A stretch of 64,000 nt of DNA, from NCBI GenBank assembly GCA_900318085.1, contig ONJF01000002.1, forward strand, positions 62,001 to 126,000, given 5' to 3'. This document shows, in pieces, positions 23,924 through 32,247 of this stretch. The position numbers and the translations under genes were made by a program. The stretch comes from an uncultured Bacteroidales bacterium (GTDB lineage Bacteria > Bacteroidota > Bacteroidia > Bacteroidales > F082). Every line of letters starts with the position of its first letter. Position 1 is the stretch's first letter. The notes under the pieces are model-generated. The model was not told where the DNA came from. It saw only the letters and a program-made list of their open reading frames with translations, and searched no databases.

Positions 23924-25723
23924 TTACGCCTCCAAAAACGACGAAATCGAGGCATTTCCCGTCTTTTTTCGTAGGTTGGAGCGGTACTGTAGCACCGTGT
24001 TTTGGCTCAAACCCAACAAATCCGCCTCCTCCTTCGCGCGGAATTGCAGGAACGAAAGCACGAAAAGTTGGGTCTCCGTCTTGGTCAGATTGGGGTAGGC
24101 AGCCGCCACCCGCTCCATAGCTCCGGGATAGGCCGCCTCAAACTCATCCATGATGCGCTCCAAGCGGTTCGCCACCTTCGCACGGTAAAGGTCAGCCACC
24201 CGCTGCGGCAGCATCGCCCGGGCCTGTTGCAAGGCATCGTCCGCTTGTGTCTGTAGTTGTTGCAGCGCGTCATCCACCGTCTGAAGCTGCTGCAAGGCAT
24301 CGTCCACCTGCGTCTGAAGCTGTTGCTTCTCCTCATTCAAAGTTTGCGTCTCGGCCTCATGTTCCTTTCTCCGCTTGGCCATCCACCACCACAATCCAAG
24401 CCCCAAAACCAGCAACACTACCACAGCCGTCACCACACCCCGCACCAAGCGTTGCCGTGCTGCCAACTGTTCAGCTTGCCGTCTTTCGGCCTCAGCCTTC
24501 TCCTGCTCCCACTGCAAATGCTGCTGAAATAGGTCGTTAAGCTGCGAGATTTGTGCGTTACTTTTCCCTTGCGAAACGGTATTTTCGGCGAGGTAAACCG
24601 CAAATTGTGCAGCTTTCACCGTATCGCCTTTGCTTTGGTAAATCTCGTGCAAATAAGAAGCGGCAACCCTTTGCCTAACAGCATTGTCCTTGTTCTCAAA
24701 CATAGGTACCAGATAAACCAATGCCGAATCGTATTGTCTGTCATCACTATAAATACACCCAATGATCGTAAAGCGCGCCATTTTTTCATTTTCATCGACA
24801 GCTTGCACCATAATGCGTTTCAATTCTTTTATGGACGAATAGGCATCCTTACTTATTTCATAGTCGAGAAGTGCTATTTGCGATACCAAATCCCTATAAT
24901 CCAAACTATTTGTATCAGGTAACATTCGCAAAGCTTTATTGTAATAAAACGCCGCGCTGTCATATTGGTGCAGCTTGTCGTATTGTCTCCCCAAGTTTCG
25001 CAGCAGATTGCAGTACTTGGTTTGAGAAATAGGTTCCAAGGCATTGAAATCAAGCACCTTCTTATAGCAACTTATGGCTGGCTCTTGCATAAACTGTTCT
25101 GAGAACAAATCACCCAGGCGAGTATAGGTAAGATTCATAAATCTGGGCAGGTGCTCAACCTGTAAAGACGCAACATCTTGCGTCTCCAAATTCGGGAAAT
25201 GCGTCTCCACAATCTCCAACGCCTTCAGATACTCCCCGCAGGCCGCCACCACGCTATCCCGCTCATACAGCCCCACACCATTAATATAATGCGCCCGCGC
25301 CGCCAAAAACGCCTCCCGCTCCCGTACGGACACACCGCGTGTGTCCGCTTTATCGCGTGCGTCCGCATTACGCCCATCTGCACCATCCACAATCGAATCA
25401 AAATAACGAACCGCCTTCACCAGTTCCTTCCTATTGCTTTGCTTATAGTAATTCTTATAAAGCAGCTCCGCAATCAGCACCTGGCAGTAATGCCCGTTAA
25501 ACTCATCCAAGCTATCCGCCGCCTCACTCCCCGCAAACTCCTGAAGCATCGCAAAAGCACTATCCGGCTGCTGCCACATAAGGGTGTCAATGGCTGCCAA
25601 CTCTTGGGTCGGCCCTGCGACGCTTCGACAAGGTTCAGGGGCCTCAACTTTAGTTGGTTGGGAGCAAGCCACCATTATCGTCAGAACCGCAAAATAGTTC
25701 AGTATGTGCATAACTCGTTTCAT
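23924..25723 (-). CDS. TPR lipoprotein/membrane protein with cytoplasmic HTH (candidate regulator 2)
   Basis: The 599-residue paralogue of 2278-4083 has the same order: lipoprotein-type signal (LNYFAVLTIMVAC, Cys 20), periplasmic TPR-like helices (about 40-400), membrane segment (about 426-449, VVTAVVVLLVLGLGLWWWM), a coiled coil with three tandem copies of DDALQQLQT (about 464-502), and a LuxR-like HTH at the end (LTKTETQLFVLSFLQFRAKE, then LLGLSQNTVLQYRSNLRKK). Surface genes follow on the same strand after 138 bp. Two palindromic repeats lie inside the frame: family C at residues about 27-39 and a GGACACAC/GTGTGTCC hairpin at about 125-132. A sensor-regulator role is inferred from architecture. 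Confidence 0.78.
   Translation of the reverse strand: MKRVMHILNYFAVLTIMVACSQPTKVEAPEPCRSVAGPTQELAAIDTLMWQQPDSAFAMLQEFAGSEAADSLDEFNGHYCQVLIAELLYKNYYKQSNRKELVKAVRYFDSIVDGADGRNADARDKADTRGVSVREREAFLAARAHYINGVGLYERDSVVAACGEYLKALEIVETHFPNLETQDVASLQVEHLPRFMNLTYTRLGDLFSEQFMQEPAISCYKKVLDFNALEPISQTKYCNLLRNLGRQYDKLHQYDSAAFYYNKALRMLPDTNSLDYRDLVSQIALLDYEISKDAYSSIKELKRIMVQAVDENEKMARFTIIGCIYSDDRQYDSALVYLVPMFENKDNAVRQRVAASYLHEIYQSKGDTVKAAQFAVYLAENTVSQGKSNAQISQLNDLFQQHLQWEQEKAEAERRQAEQLAARQRLVRGVVTAVVVLLVLGLGLWWWMAKRRKEHEAETQTLNEEKQQLQTQVDDALQQLQTVDDALQQLQTQADDALQQARAMLPQRVADLYRAKVANRLERIMDEFEAAYPGAMERVAAAYPNLTKTETQLFVLSFLQFRAKEEADLLGLSQNTVLQYRSNLRKKTGNASISSFLEA
25327..25347. repeat. Palindrome inside TPR-HTH regulator 2
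   Basis: CGGACACAC-CGC-GTGTGTCCG is a perfect 9-bp stem inside the coding region. It encodes part of ADTRGVSVRERE, absent from the general TPR pattern; the paralogue at 3740-3759 has a weaker GGCACAC...GTGTGTC at the corresponding position. Confidence 0.5.
25606..25643. repeat. Palindromic repeat (family C) near the start of TPR-HTH regulator 2
   Basis: The segment reads GGGTCGGCCCTGCGACG then CTTCGACAAGGTTCAGGGGC, matching the TTCGAC(A)GG(C/T)TCA...GGCC pattern of the copy in the GHMP kinase gene. It encodes PEPCRSVAGPT just behind the lipobox and keeps the frame open. Confidence 0.5.
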
Positions 25724-25736
25724 GCCACGCAGCTTC

Positions 25737-25856
25737 CTATTTTTTATTCAGCCAATAATAAAGGAAATAATCATAGATAAAATATCTCCCTTCGCTGTTT
25801 GTAACGATGTCTTTTTCCTGCAAGGTGTTCAGGCTCCTTTGGACTGAACAATCTAG
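25737..25856 (-). pseudogene. Remnant of an archaeal-type AAA ATPase C-terminus
   Basis: Between the TPR regulator and the lamin-tail gene the minus strand encodes LDCSVQRSLNTLQEKDIVTN followed by SEGRYFIYDYFLYYWLNKK and a stop; the upstream in-frame codon is TGA. This resembles the winged-helix tail of archaeal-type ATPases (pattern SL..L.EKDI....G.Y.VYD.F...WL). No start codon or ATPase domain is present, so it is a decayed fragment left by deletion or insertion. Confidence 0.5.
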
Positions 25857-25938
25857 TCAGCAAAAATAACAAGAATCATTCAATTATACAAATTTGCGTA
25901 ACGCTTTTTTGTATAACAGCGAACATTTCGATTGTTTT

Positions 25939-25970
25939 TTTGTCACAATCCACAAAAACCCCTATCTTTG
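25939..25970 (+). promoter_or_regulatory. Bacteroidetes promoter for the 859-residue surface protein
   Basis: TTTG at 25939-25942 and TATCTTTG at 25963-25970 are separated by 20 bp, an excellent match to the -33/-7 pair. The predicted start near 25977 leaves a short leader before the ATG at 25994. Confidence 0.65.
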
Positions 25971-25993
25971 TCCTCTCCTAAATTGCTAATGCC

Positions 25994-28573
25994 ATGAAAA
26001 AGATACTCTTACTGCTGCTTTTGTTCCCCTTCACTCTCCTCGCTCAAGTCACCGACGACTTCTCCGACGGCGACTTCACCCAAAACCCCACTTGGTCGGG
26101 AACGACGGAACAATATACGGTGAACAACAGCAAACAGCTCCAACTCAACGCAGAAGGCGAGGGCACAGCCTACCTTTCCTTGCCCATCAGCGAGTATGAG
26201 TCTATGGAATGGCAGTTTTGGATTCGCGAGGCTTTCGCACCTTCGGGAAACAACTATAGCGATGTCTGGTTGAGTGCCGATAACGCTGACTTGCAAAATG
26301 TTACACAAGGCTATTTCCTTCGTTTCGGCGAAGGTGGCAGCAACGATGCCATCACCTTGTTCCGTAAGGATGCCGACGGACAACAGCAAATCTGTCGCGG
26401 CACGGAAGGCGCCATCGCCGCCTCATTCGCAGTCTCCGTCAAAGTCAACTGCGACCGCGAAGGCAATTGGATGATTCAGACATGCTACGACAACTCGGGT
26501 ATTTATCTCATTGAGGCACAAGGGACGGACGACACTTACGGTCGTGGCGGCTACTTCGGCTTCTGGTCCAAGTTCACTTCGAGCAACGCCACGAAGATCT
26601 ATTTCGACAATGTCTATATCGGTCCCCGCATCGCCGACCACGAGCCACCCCAACTCCTGACTTGCGAGGTGTTGGATGTGACGCATCTGCAACTCTCCTT
26701 CAATGAAGCGCTGAATGAGACGACAGCACTCAACACATCCAATTATTCGGTGGATAATGGCTTGGGTAGTCCGATGTCGGTCAGCTTCGGCATCAATCTA
26801 GCTCAAGTGGTCTTGGAGTTCGAACGCGAAATCGGCAATGGTATTAATTACACGCTTACCGTCAGCGGCATCAAAGACCTGTGGAACAACATGATGGAGC
26901 CGACAACTATGGCCTTCTCCATCTACGAAGCCTCGGAATACGATATTGTCATCAACGAGATTATGGCGGATCCGAACCCTGTGGTGGGTCTGCCCGAATG
27001 GGAGTATGTGGAACTCTACAACACCACGGAGTTCGGCATCGACTTGAAAGACTGGCAGATACAAATCGGCTCAAACGACAATACTTTTGGTAACTTTGTC
27101 CTTGCCCCGCACGGCTATGTCATCCTTTGCCACAATGATGCCGTCTCCGAGTTGCGCCAATATGGCGACTGCATCGGCTTCAGTTCTTTTTCGGTGGGTA
27201 ACGCATCCTCGGCGATGTACCTCTACAGCAAGGCGGGCGTTTTGGTTTCTCGTGTCAACTTTAGCAACACCTGGTACCACGACCCCGACAAGGCCAACGG
27301 CGGCTGGTCGGTGGAGCAAATCGACCCGCTGAATCCCTGCGTTGGAGCCTCCAACTGGACCGCCTCGATGGATGCCTCGGGTGGCACCCCAGGCCGCATT
27401 AATTCGGTGAATGGCGAGAACAACGTGGCACCCAAAGTGGAGGGTGTGAGCATGTTCGGCAACCAAATCGTTCAACTGTGGTTCGATCAGCAGATGAATA
27501 CTTCCAATTTGTTGGAAACGCAATACTTCCTTGTGGAAGAAACGGGTGAACATCCCCAACAGACTGTCATTAATCCCATGGATGGCACTTATGTGGAGCT
27601 CCAATTCGACCGTGGATTCGAGCAAGGTTTGGTCTATACATTGGTAATTAATGGTGTGACCAACTGCGTGGGAACGACCATTGAAGCCGATACCCGCGTG
27701 CAGTTCGGCATCCCGAACGACATCACCGAAGGCGAGATCCTGATTAACGAAATCCTCTTCGATCCCATCGCGCCAGGTGTGGATTATGTGGAACTTTACA
27801 ATAATACTGACAAGACCTTCGACCTCAGTGCTCTGATGCTCGGTGTCATCAAGGAGAGTTTTCCCAATCCTGCCGATACGACCTTGAAGGAAATCACGCC
27901 TGACAGCCGTTTGTTCCTCCCCAAGACTTATGTTTTGCTCTCCACCAATAGCGAAATCGTGGGCCAACAATACGATTGTCCGACTGACAACTTTGTGCAA
28001 ATGGCATCCTTCCCGAGTTATGCCAACGCAGGTGGCACGGCCATCCTAATGGGCAAGGATGGCACGGTGGTCGACCAGATGGCCTTCTCCGAAAAGATGC
28101 ATTATCCCTTGCTCAAGGTTACGAAAGGCGTGGCTTTGGAGCGCGTCGCTTTCGACCAACCTTCCACGGATGCCGACAACTGGCATTCCGCCGCCGAAAG
28201 TGTACATTTCGGTACACCAGGCTACGAGAACTCGATGATGCAAACCGCAGAGCCTTCCAACGACGAAATCTCCATCAGCCCCGACATCTTCTCGCCCGAT
28301 GGCGACGGCTTCGACGATGCCTGTTTCATCAACTACCATTTCGACGAGGCGGGTTACACGATGAACATTTACATCTTCAACGTGGCCGGACAATTAATCC
28401 GTCACTTGGCCAAAGGCGAGCTGGTAGGGCAGGAGGGTAGCGCCCTTTGGAATGGCCTCGACAACAACGGCAACAAGGTCCCCGTTGGCGTCTATGTCGC
28501 CGTGACCGAGGTCTTCAATTTCGAAGGCAAGGTCAAACAATTCAAAAATGCAATCGTCGTCGGAACACGCTAA
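25994..28573 (+). CDS. Large secreted protein with lamin-tail and Ig-like domains and FlgD/CHU_C-like C-terminus
   Basis: The 859-residue protein has a signal peptide (MKKILLLLLLFPFTLLAQ). Residues 20-210 resemble a concanavalin-like sugar-binding fold. Residues 215-305 and 470-575 are SbsA-type Ig-like domains (VTHLQLSFNEALNETTALNT). Two lamin-tail domains begin at about 317 (YDIVINEIMADPNP) and 580 (EGEILINEILFDPIAPGVDY). The end (ISPDIFSPDGDGFDDAC ... LWNGLDNNGNKVPVGVYVA) is the FlgD-like/CHU_C-type module used as a T9SS-associated C-terminus. It is probably exported to the surface as a structural or adhesive protein. A perfect 28-bp palindrome follows the stop by 4 bp. Confidence 0.82.
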   Translation: MKKILLLLLLFPFTLLAQVTDDFSDGDFTQNPTWSGTTEQYTVNNSKQLQLNAEGEGTAYLSLPISEYESMEWQFWIREAFAPSGNNYSDVWLSADNADLQNVTQGYFLRFGEGGSNDAITLFRKDADGQQQICRGTEGAIAASFAVSVKVNCDREGNWMIQTCYDNSGIYLIEAQGTDDTYGRGGYFGFWSKFTSSNATKIYFDNVYIGPRIADHEPPQLLTCEVLDVTHLQLSFNEALNETTALNTSNYSVDNGLGSPMSVSFGINLAQVVLEFEREIGNGINYTLTVSGIKDLWNNMMEPTTMAFSIYEASEYDIVINEIMADPNPVVGLPEWEYVELYNTTEFGIDLKDWQIQIGSNDNTFGNFVLAPHGYVILCHNDAVSELRQYGDCIGFSSFSVGNASSAMYLYSKAGVLVSRVNFSNTWYHDPDKANGGWSVEQIDPLNPCVGASNWTASMDASGGTPGRINSVNGENNVAPKVEGVSMFGNQIVQLWFDQQMNTSNLLETQYFLVEETGEHPQQTVINPMDGTYVELQFDRGFEQGLVYTLVINGVTNCVGTTIEADTRVQFGIPNDITEGEILINEILFDPIAPGVDYVELYNNTDKTFDLSALMLGVIKESFPNPADTTLKEITPDSRLFLPKTYVLLSTNSEIVGQQYDCPTDNFVQMASFPSYANAGGTAILMGKDGTVVDQMAFSEKMHYPLLKVTKGVALERVAFDQPSTDADNWHSAAESVHFGTPGYENSMMQTAEPSNDEISISPDIFSPDGDGFDDACFINYHFDEAGYTMNIYIFNVAGQLIRHLAKGELVGQEGSALWNGLDNNGNKVPVGVYVAVTEVFNFEGKVKQFKNAIVVGTR

Positions 28574-28576
28574 ATG

Positions 28577-28604
28577 GTAGAGACGGTGTGCACACCGTCT
28601 CTAC
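28577..28604. repeat. 28-bp perfect palindrome, copy 1
   Basis: The arms GTAGAGACG and CGTCTCTAC enclose the self-complementary centre GTGTGCACAC. It begins 4 bp after the stop of the 859-residue gene. The same arms occur at 47400-47427 and 62057-62084 with different centres. It may act as a transcript end. Confidence 0.75.
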
Positions 28605-28652
28605 AATAATATTCCGTGAAAATCCGTACAATCCGTGTTCAAAAAAACGTGT

Positions 28653-29363
28653 TCAGAAATCCATATTCGACTGTGCCACAATCTGTTTCGTATCAGGATT
28701 AAAGGCGGTCAAATTCCCTAGTCCAGGTTTGTCAGTCACGAAAACGCCATTGTCCAAGGCAATGAAATCGTAGTTGTCGTTTTGCTCGATGACCATATTC
28801 ATGAAGCTGTAGTCGACGGGGATATGCCCATGGATAATCTTCTTGCCATGGGATTTGTTGAAGTCGACCCTGAACTTGCGGGTCCACATCATGCTCTTCG
28901 TGTCCTCAAACGGGTCGGCGATGTTGAAATTCATTCCGGCATGGACGAGAATGTATTCTTCCAGTTCAACATAAGGCAAGCATGCATTCATCCAGTCGAT
29001 ATAAAGCTGCGGAATCTCGCGTGGATGCTTAACCCCGAAGCTTTTCAAAGTGGCTTTAGCGCCCACGGCTTCCCATTCTTTCTGTTCCGGATGCTTGCCC
29101 CCCAAGAACTTCTTCTTTTGGTCGGCCACAAAAGCTTTCACGCACATGTCTTCGTGGTTGCCTTTAAGGAAATGCACATTGTACTCCTCCTTTTGCAGGC
29201 GCATGAGATAGTCGATGACGCCTTTCCCGTCGGGTCCCCTGTCGATGTAGTCGCCCAAAAAATAGACATCGTCGTTCTTTGTCACCTTGAGCATGTTCTC
29301 AAGGAGCACTTTCAAGGTCTTCGCGCAACCATGAATATCGGGGATGATCCAGCGTTGTGACAT
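28653..29363 (-). CDS. Calcineurin-like serine/threonine protein phosphatase
   Basis: The 236-residue protein carries the metallophosphoesterase signature: PDIHGC (8-13), GDYIDRGPDGKG (37-48), GNHEDM (about 69-74), and a later H in GHIPVDYSF, giving the two-metal site of PPP-type bacterial phosphatases. It is cytosolic (no signal). Its start shares bases with the stop of the upstream acyltransferase gene (TGATG at 29361-29365), so the two are translationally coupled. The natural substrate is unknown; family members act on phosphoproteins or on diadenosine tetraphosphate. Confidence 0.88.
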   Translation of the reverse strand: MSQRWIIPDIHGCAKTLKVLLENMLKVTKNDDVYFLGDYIDRGPDGKGVIDYLMRLQKEEYNVHFLKGNHEDMCVKAFVADQKKKFLGGKHPEQKEWEAVGAKATLKSFGVKHPREIPQLYIDWMNACLPYVELEEYILVHAGMNFNIADPFEDTKSMMWTRKFRVDFNKSHGKKIIHGHIPVDYSFMNMVIEQNDNYDFIALDNGVFVTDKPGLGNLTAFNPDTKQIVAQSNMDF

Positions 29364-30652
29364 CAGAACAAGTTGTTGAGGTTCAGCGATTCATATTGCT
29401 TGCGCAGTTTCTTCTTAAAGGTCCAACGCACATCGGAGAGCCAGCGACGGGCCAACTCAAGGTAGTCGACGAAGAGGGGATAAGAGAAGAGAAGGAGTAC
29501 CATGCCGCCCAAGGCCCAGGGCCATGGCAGGAAACAGAACAGCAGGATGGTTCCGACGATGACAACCAAAGGCGAGAGAATGAGCTTCACGCCATAGCTG
29601 ACTGTGTTGCCAAAGGCAGGATCTTTCAGTTTGCCTCTGATAATCAATGTGAGGAGCCATGTGGGAAGTTGGACTGCCGCCGAGGCCAGAAAGTAGGGAA
29701 GGCCCACCAGCAGCACGGCGAGTTTCCACAACGAGTTGAGCAGCGGGTATTTCTTCGCCGTCGAAGTGACAGAGATCTTTTCGCGTTTGCGTTGCTGGGC
29801 AAAGGCCGTCACGCGCTCAAACAAGTTCTTGGCCTCTTCTGGTTGCTCTTCCTTGAATTTCAGCACCTTGTCGACGGTGGCGCGGTTGCGGAGCATCTTC
29901 TTGTACAACCCTCCGGCACGTTTCTCGTTTTTCATCTTCACGATTTCCCAGATGGCATCGTAGTCTTCGTCATCGGGGATGTAGGTGAACAACTTTGAAA
30001 TTTCTGCCGACAGCTCATCTTTCAAAATGTTGATGTTGGCGGCTTCGTTTTCTTCCGTGGTGTGCTTGAAATACTCGGTCACATTAATCGGTTTGCCGAA
30101 ATTGATCATGGCTGTGGAGCGGAAGCGGAAGTAGTCGCCGTATTCGATGGCGGCAGGGACGATGTAGACAGGATTCTGGTCACCGAATTGCTTGTTGGCA
30201 TCCACTGCAATGTGGAACAGGCCTTTGCCCATGCGCATCAACGAGTGCTTGGTGCGATGGGTGCCTTCGGGGAAGAGGTAGAGGTCGACATGGTCGTGGA
30301 TGACATCGACGGCCTTGTTGAGCGAGTCGTCGTTTTGGCGGACGGCGGCTACACCGTTGCGGATGCGGAAGATGGGTAAGATGCGCAGGAAGTTAAGGAT
30401 CTTGGCTACGATAGGGTTCTTGAAAATGTCGCCTCGTGCAATGAACACCTTTTTGATGTTGTCCGCTGCCAGCAGCACCAAGGCGTCCATCAGCGTGTTG
30501 CTATGGTTGACGCCGAAAATCACGGCACTGTTCCTTGGGATATTCTCTTTCCCATGTACCTCAAAACGGCGGTACGACATGCGCGTATGCCAATTGACAT
30601 AAGGGAGTAATAGGGAATACCAAAAGTTGGAATCTTGTATCTTTTTTGCCAT
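29363..30652 (-). CDS. PlsC-like 1-acylglycerol-3-phosphate acyltransferase
   Basis: The start at 30652 (MAKKIQDSNFWYSLLLPYVN) gives 429 residues. The acyltransferase motif is FGVNHSNTLMDALVL (about 46-60); the His and Asp are five residues apart rather than four, a variant known in this subfamily. FPEGTHRTKHSLMRMGKGLF (about 124-143) is the glycerol-phosphate-binding block. Two hydrophobic segments near 300-390 (LLVGLPYFLASAAVQLPTWL and LSPLVVIVGTILLFCFLPWP) suggest membrane association. It adds an acyl chain to lysophosphatidate or a related lipid. The downstream phosphatase overlaps it. A -7 box CAAAAGTA (minus, 30676-30683) lies 24 bp upstream. Confidence 0.85.
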   Translation of the reverse strand: MAKKIQDSNFWYSLLLPYVNWHTRMSYRRFEVHGKENIPRNSAVIFGVNHSNTLMDALVLLAADNIKKVFIARGDIFKNPIVAKILNFLRILPIFRIRNGVAAVRQNDDSLNKAVDVIHDHVDLYLFPEGTHRTKHSLMRMGKGLFHIAVDANKQFGDQNPVYIVPAAIEYGDYFRFRSTAMINFGKPINVTEYFKHTTEENEAANINILKDELSAEISKLFTYIPDDEDYDAIWEIVKMKNEKRAGGLYKKMLRNRATVDKVLKFKEEQPEEAKNLFERVTAFAQQRKREKISVTSTAKKYPLLNSLWKLAVLLVGLPYFLASAAVQLPTWLLTLIIRGKLKDPAFGNTVSYGVKLILSPLVVIVGTILLFCFLPWPWALGGMVLLLFSYPLFVDYLELARRWLSDVRWTFKKKLRKQYESLNLNNLF

Positions 30653-30675
30653 TTTCACTCGTGAAATAAAGTTAG

Positions 30676-30683
30676 CAAAAGTA
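30676..30683 (-). promoter_or_regulatory. -7 box for the acyltransferase-phosphatase pair
   Basis: TACTTTTG on the minus strand matches TAnnTTTG, 24 bp before the ATG at 30652. No -33 element was recognised at the usual distance. Confidence 0.4.
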
Positions 30684-30710
30684 CGAAAATAACCCAAATG
30701 GATAGTTTTT

Positions 30711-30742
30711 TTTCGTTCAAATTGATTAATTTCCTACTTTTA
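30711..30742 (+). promoter_or_regulatory. Possible promoter for the MltF-like gene
   Basis: TTTCG at 30711-30715 and TACTTTTA at 30735-30742 lie 19 bp apart, close to the -33/-7 pattern but with A for the final G. The ATG is at 30763. Confidence 0.35.
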
Positions 30743-30762
30743 CCGCTCCTAAACCAAGAGAA

Positions 30763-32187
30763 ATGAAGAAATTATTAAGGTTTTTCCTTGTGTTGCTGCT
30801 CCCTCTTGGATGGTTGATGTCGTGTAACGACAACCCTCAACCTGAAGAAGAGCCTGTCGTGGAACAAGACACGTTGACGGTACTGCAACACATTCAGGAA
30901 AGAGGACGATTGGTTGCCGTAACCAATTGTGAAATAATCAATTACAATACTGAGAAACCTACGCCGTCGGGCTTTGAGTATGAGCTGCTTAGCGATTTCT
31001 GCAATGCCAACGGATTGGAACTTGAGATGATTGTCAACGAAAACCTGGACTCTTGTTTCGCCCTCCTTGACTCGTGTCGTGTCGACATGGTGGCAGTGGG
31101 CATCGGTTCCAACAAGGACATGAAACGGCGCTACTTGCTGACAGATCCCATCCTGATGCAGAAGAGCGTGCTTGTGCAACGCCTGCCAAAAGACTGGAAC
31201 AAGATGTCGACGGCCAACGAGGTGGAGAACCAACTGCTTCGCTCGTCGGTCGACCTGGCCGGCAAGACCGTCCACCTACCCCAAGGCAGCCACGAGGTCA
31301 AGCTGCTGGAGCACCTCTCCGACCAGATAGGCGATACCATCTACATCGTGGAATGCGACAGCCTCAACAGTTTCGACCTGGTGAAAGCCGTTGAGACGGG
31401 CGAGATTGACTACACCGTGGTGGAGGAGTATGTGGCCCGTATGGCTTCCATCGGTTTGAAAGGACTCGACACCAAGCTGAATGTCAGCGTCGAACAGCCT
31501 TTGGGATGGGCCGTCCAAAACCACGACAACGACTCATCGCTCCTCATGGCACTCAACGGATGGATCGACGGATTCGAGCAACGCAACCTCAACCGCATCC
31601 TTGCCAAATATGTCAACAAAGGCAATGTGTTCGGCACCCGCAAGCCCAAGGAAGGCGAGCTCTCGGGTTTCGACGGCATCATCAAGAAAACTGCGAAAAA
31701 CATTGGCTGGGACTGGCGCCTGCTGGCCTCGCTCATCTACCAGGAGTCGCATTTCCGACTTGACCTTGAGAGTGAGAAAGGCGCTTTCGGCCTCATGCAG
31801 CTTATGCCGGTCGTCATGGAAAAGTACGAGATCGGATACGACGCTACCCCAGAGGAGCAGCTCGAAGCTGGCGGAAAACTCATCAAATACCTTGGCGAGT
31901 GCTTGGAAAACAAGGTGGCCGACAGCACCGAAAGGGTGAAATTCGTGCTGGCTGCCTACAACGCCGGTCTTGGACATGTGTATGACGCACAACGACTTGC
32001 CGAGAAATATGGCAAATACCCCGATGTGTGGGACAACAATGTCGACTATTTCATCCTCAATAAATCGAAGAAACAATACTACAACGACACCTGCTGCAAG
32101 GCGGGTTACCTGCGCGGCACCGAGACCTACCGCTTCGTCGAAGAAGTCCTCGACCGTTATTACCAGTATCAAGCAACCTATAATTAA
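30763..32187 (+). CDS. MltF-like membrane-bound lytic murein transglycosylase (lipoprotein)
   Basis: The 474-residue protein has a lipoprotein signal (LLRFFLVLLLPLGWLMSC, Cys 21). Residues about 40-285 form a solute-binding-protein-type domain (RGRLVAVTNCEIINYN, DMVAVGIGSNKDMKRRYLLT), and residues about 305-460 an SLT domain with the catalytic Glu in IYQESHF (about 328), GAFGLMQLMP and AAYNAGLGHV. This is the MltF arrangement: cleavage of peptidoglycan glycan strands to 1,6-anhydro ends with a regulatory substrate-binding module, in the periplasm. Length fits the family. Confidence 0.9.
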   Translation: MKKLLRFFLVLLLPLGWLMSCNDNPQPEEEPVVEQDTLTVLQHIQERGRLVAVTNCEIINYNTEKPTPSGFEYELLSDFCNANGLELEMIVNENLDSCFALLDSCRVDMVAVGIGSNKDMKRRYLLTDPILMQKSVLVQRLPKDWNKMSTANEVENQLLRSSVDLAGKTVHLPQGSHEVKLLEHLSDQIGDTIYIVECDSLNSFDLVKAVETGEIDYTVVEEYVARMASIGLKGLDTKLNVSVEQPLGWAVQNHDNDSSLLMALNGWIDGFEQRNLNRILAKYVNKGNVFGTRKPKEGELSGFDGIIKKTAKNIGWDWRLLASLIYQESHFRLDLESEKGAFGLMQLMPVVMEKYEIGYDATPEEQLEAGGKLIKYLGECLENKVADSTERVKFVLAAYNAGLGHVYDAQRLAEKYGKYPDVWDNNVDYFILNKSKKQYYNDTCCKAGYLRGTETYRFVEEVLDRYYQYQATYN

Positions 32188-32199
32188 TTAATTCAAAAT

Positions 32200-32235
32200 T
32201 AGGTCCCTGAGCTCGTCGAAGGGCCGGTCCTAATA
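32200..32235. repeat. Palindromic repeat (family C) between genes
   Basis: GGTCCCTGAGCTCGTCGAAG continues into GGCCGGTCC, framed by ATTAGG and CCTAAT. It is the intergenic counterpart of copies inside two reading frames (4535-4581, 25606-25643). Confidence 0.6.
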
Positions 32236-32247
32236 GAACTCACAACC

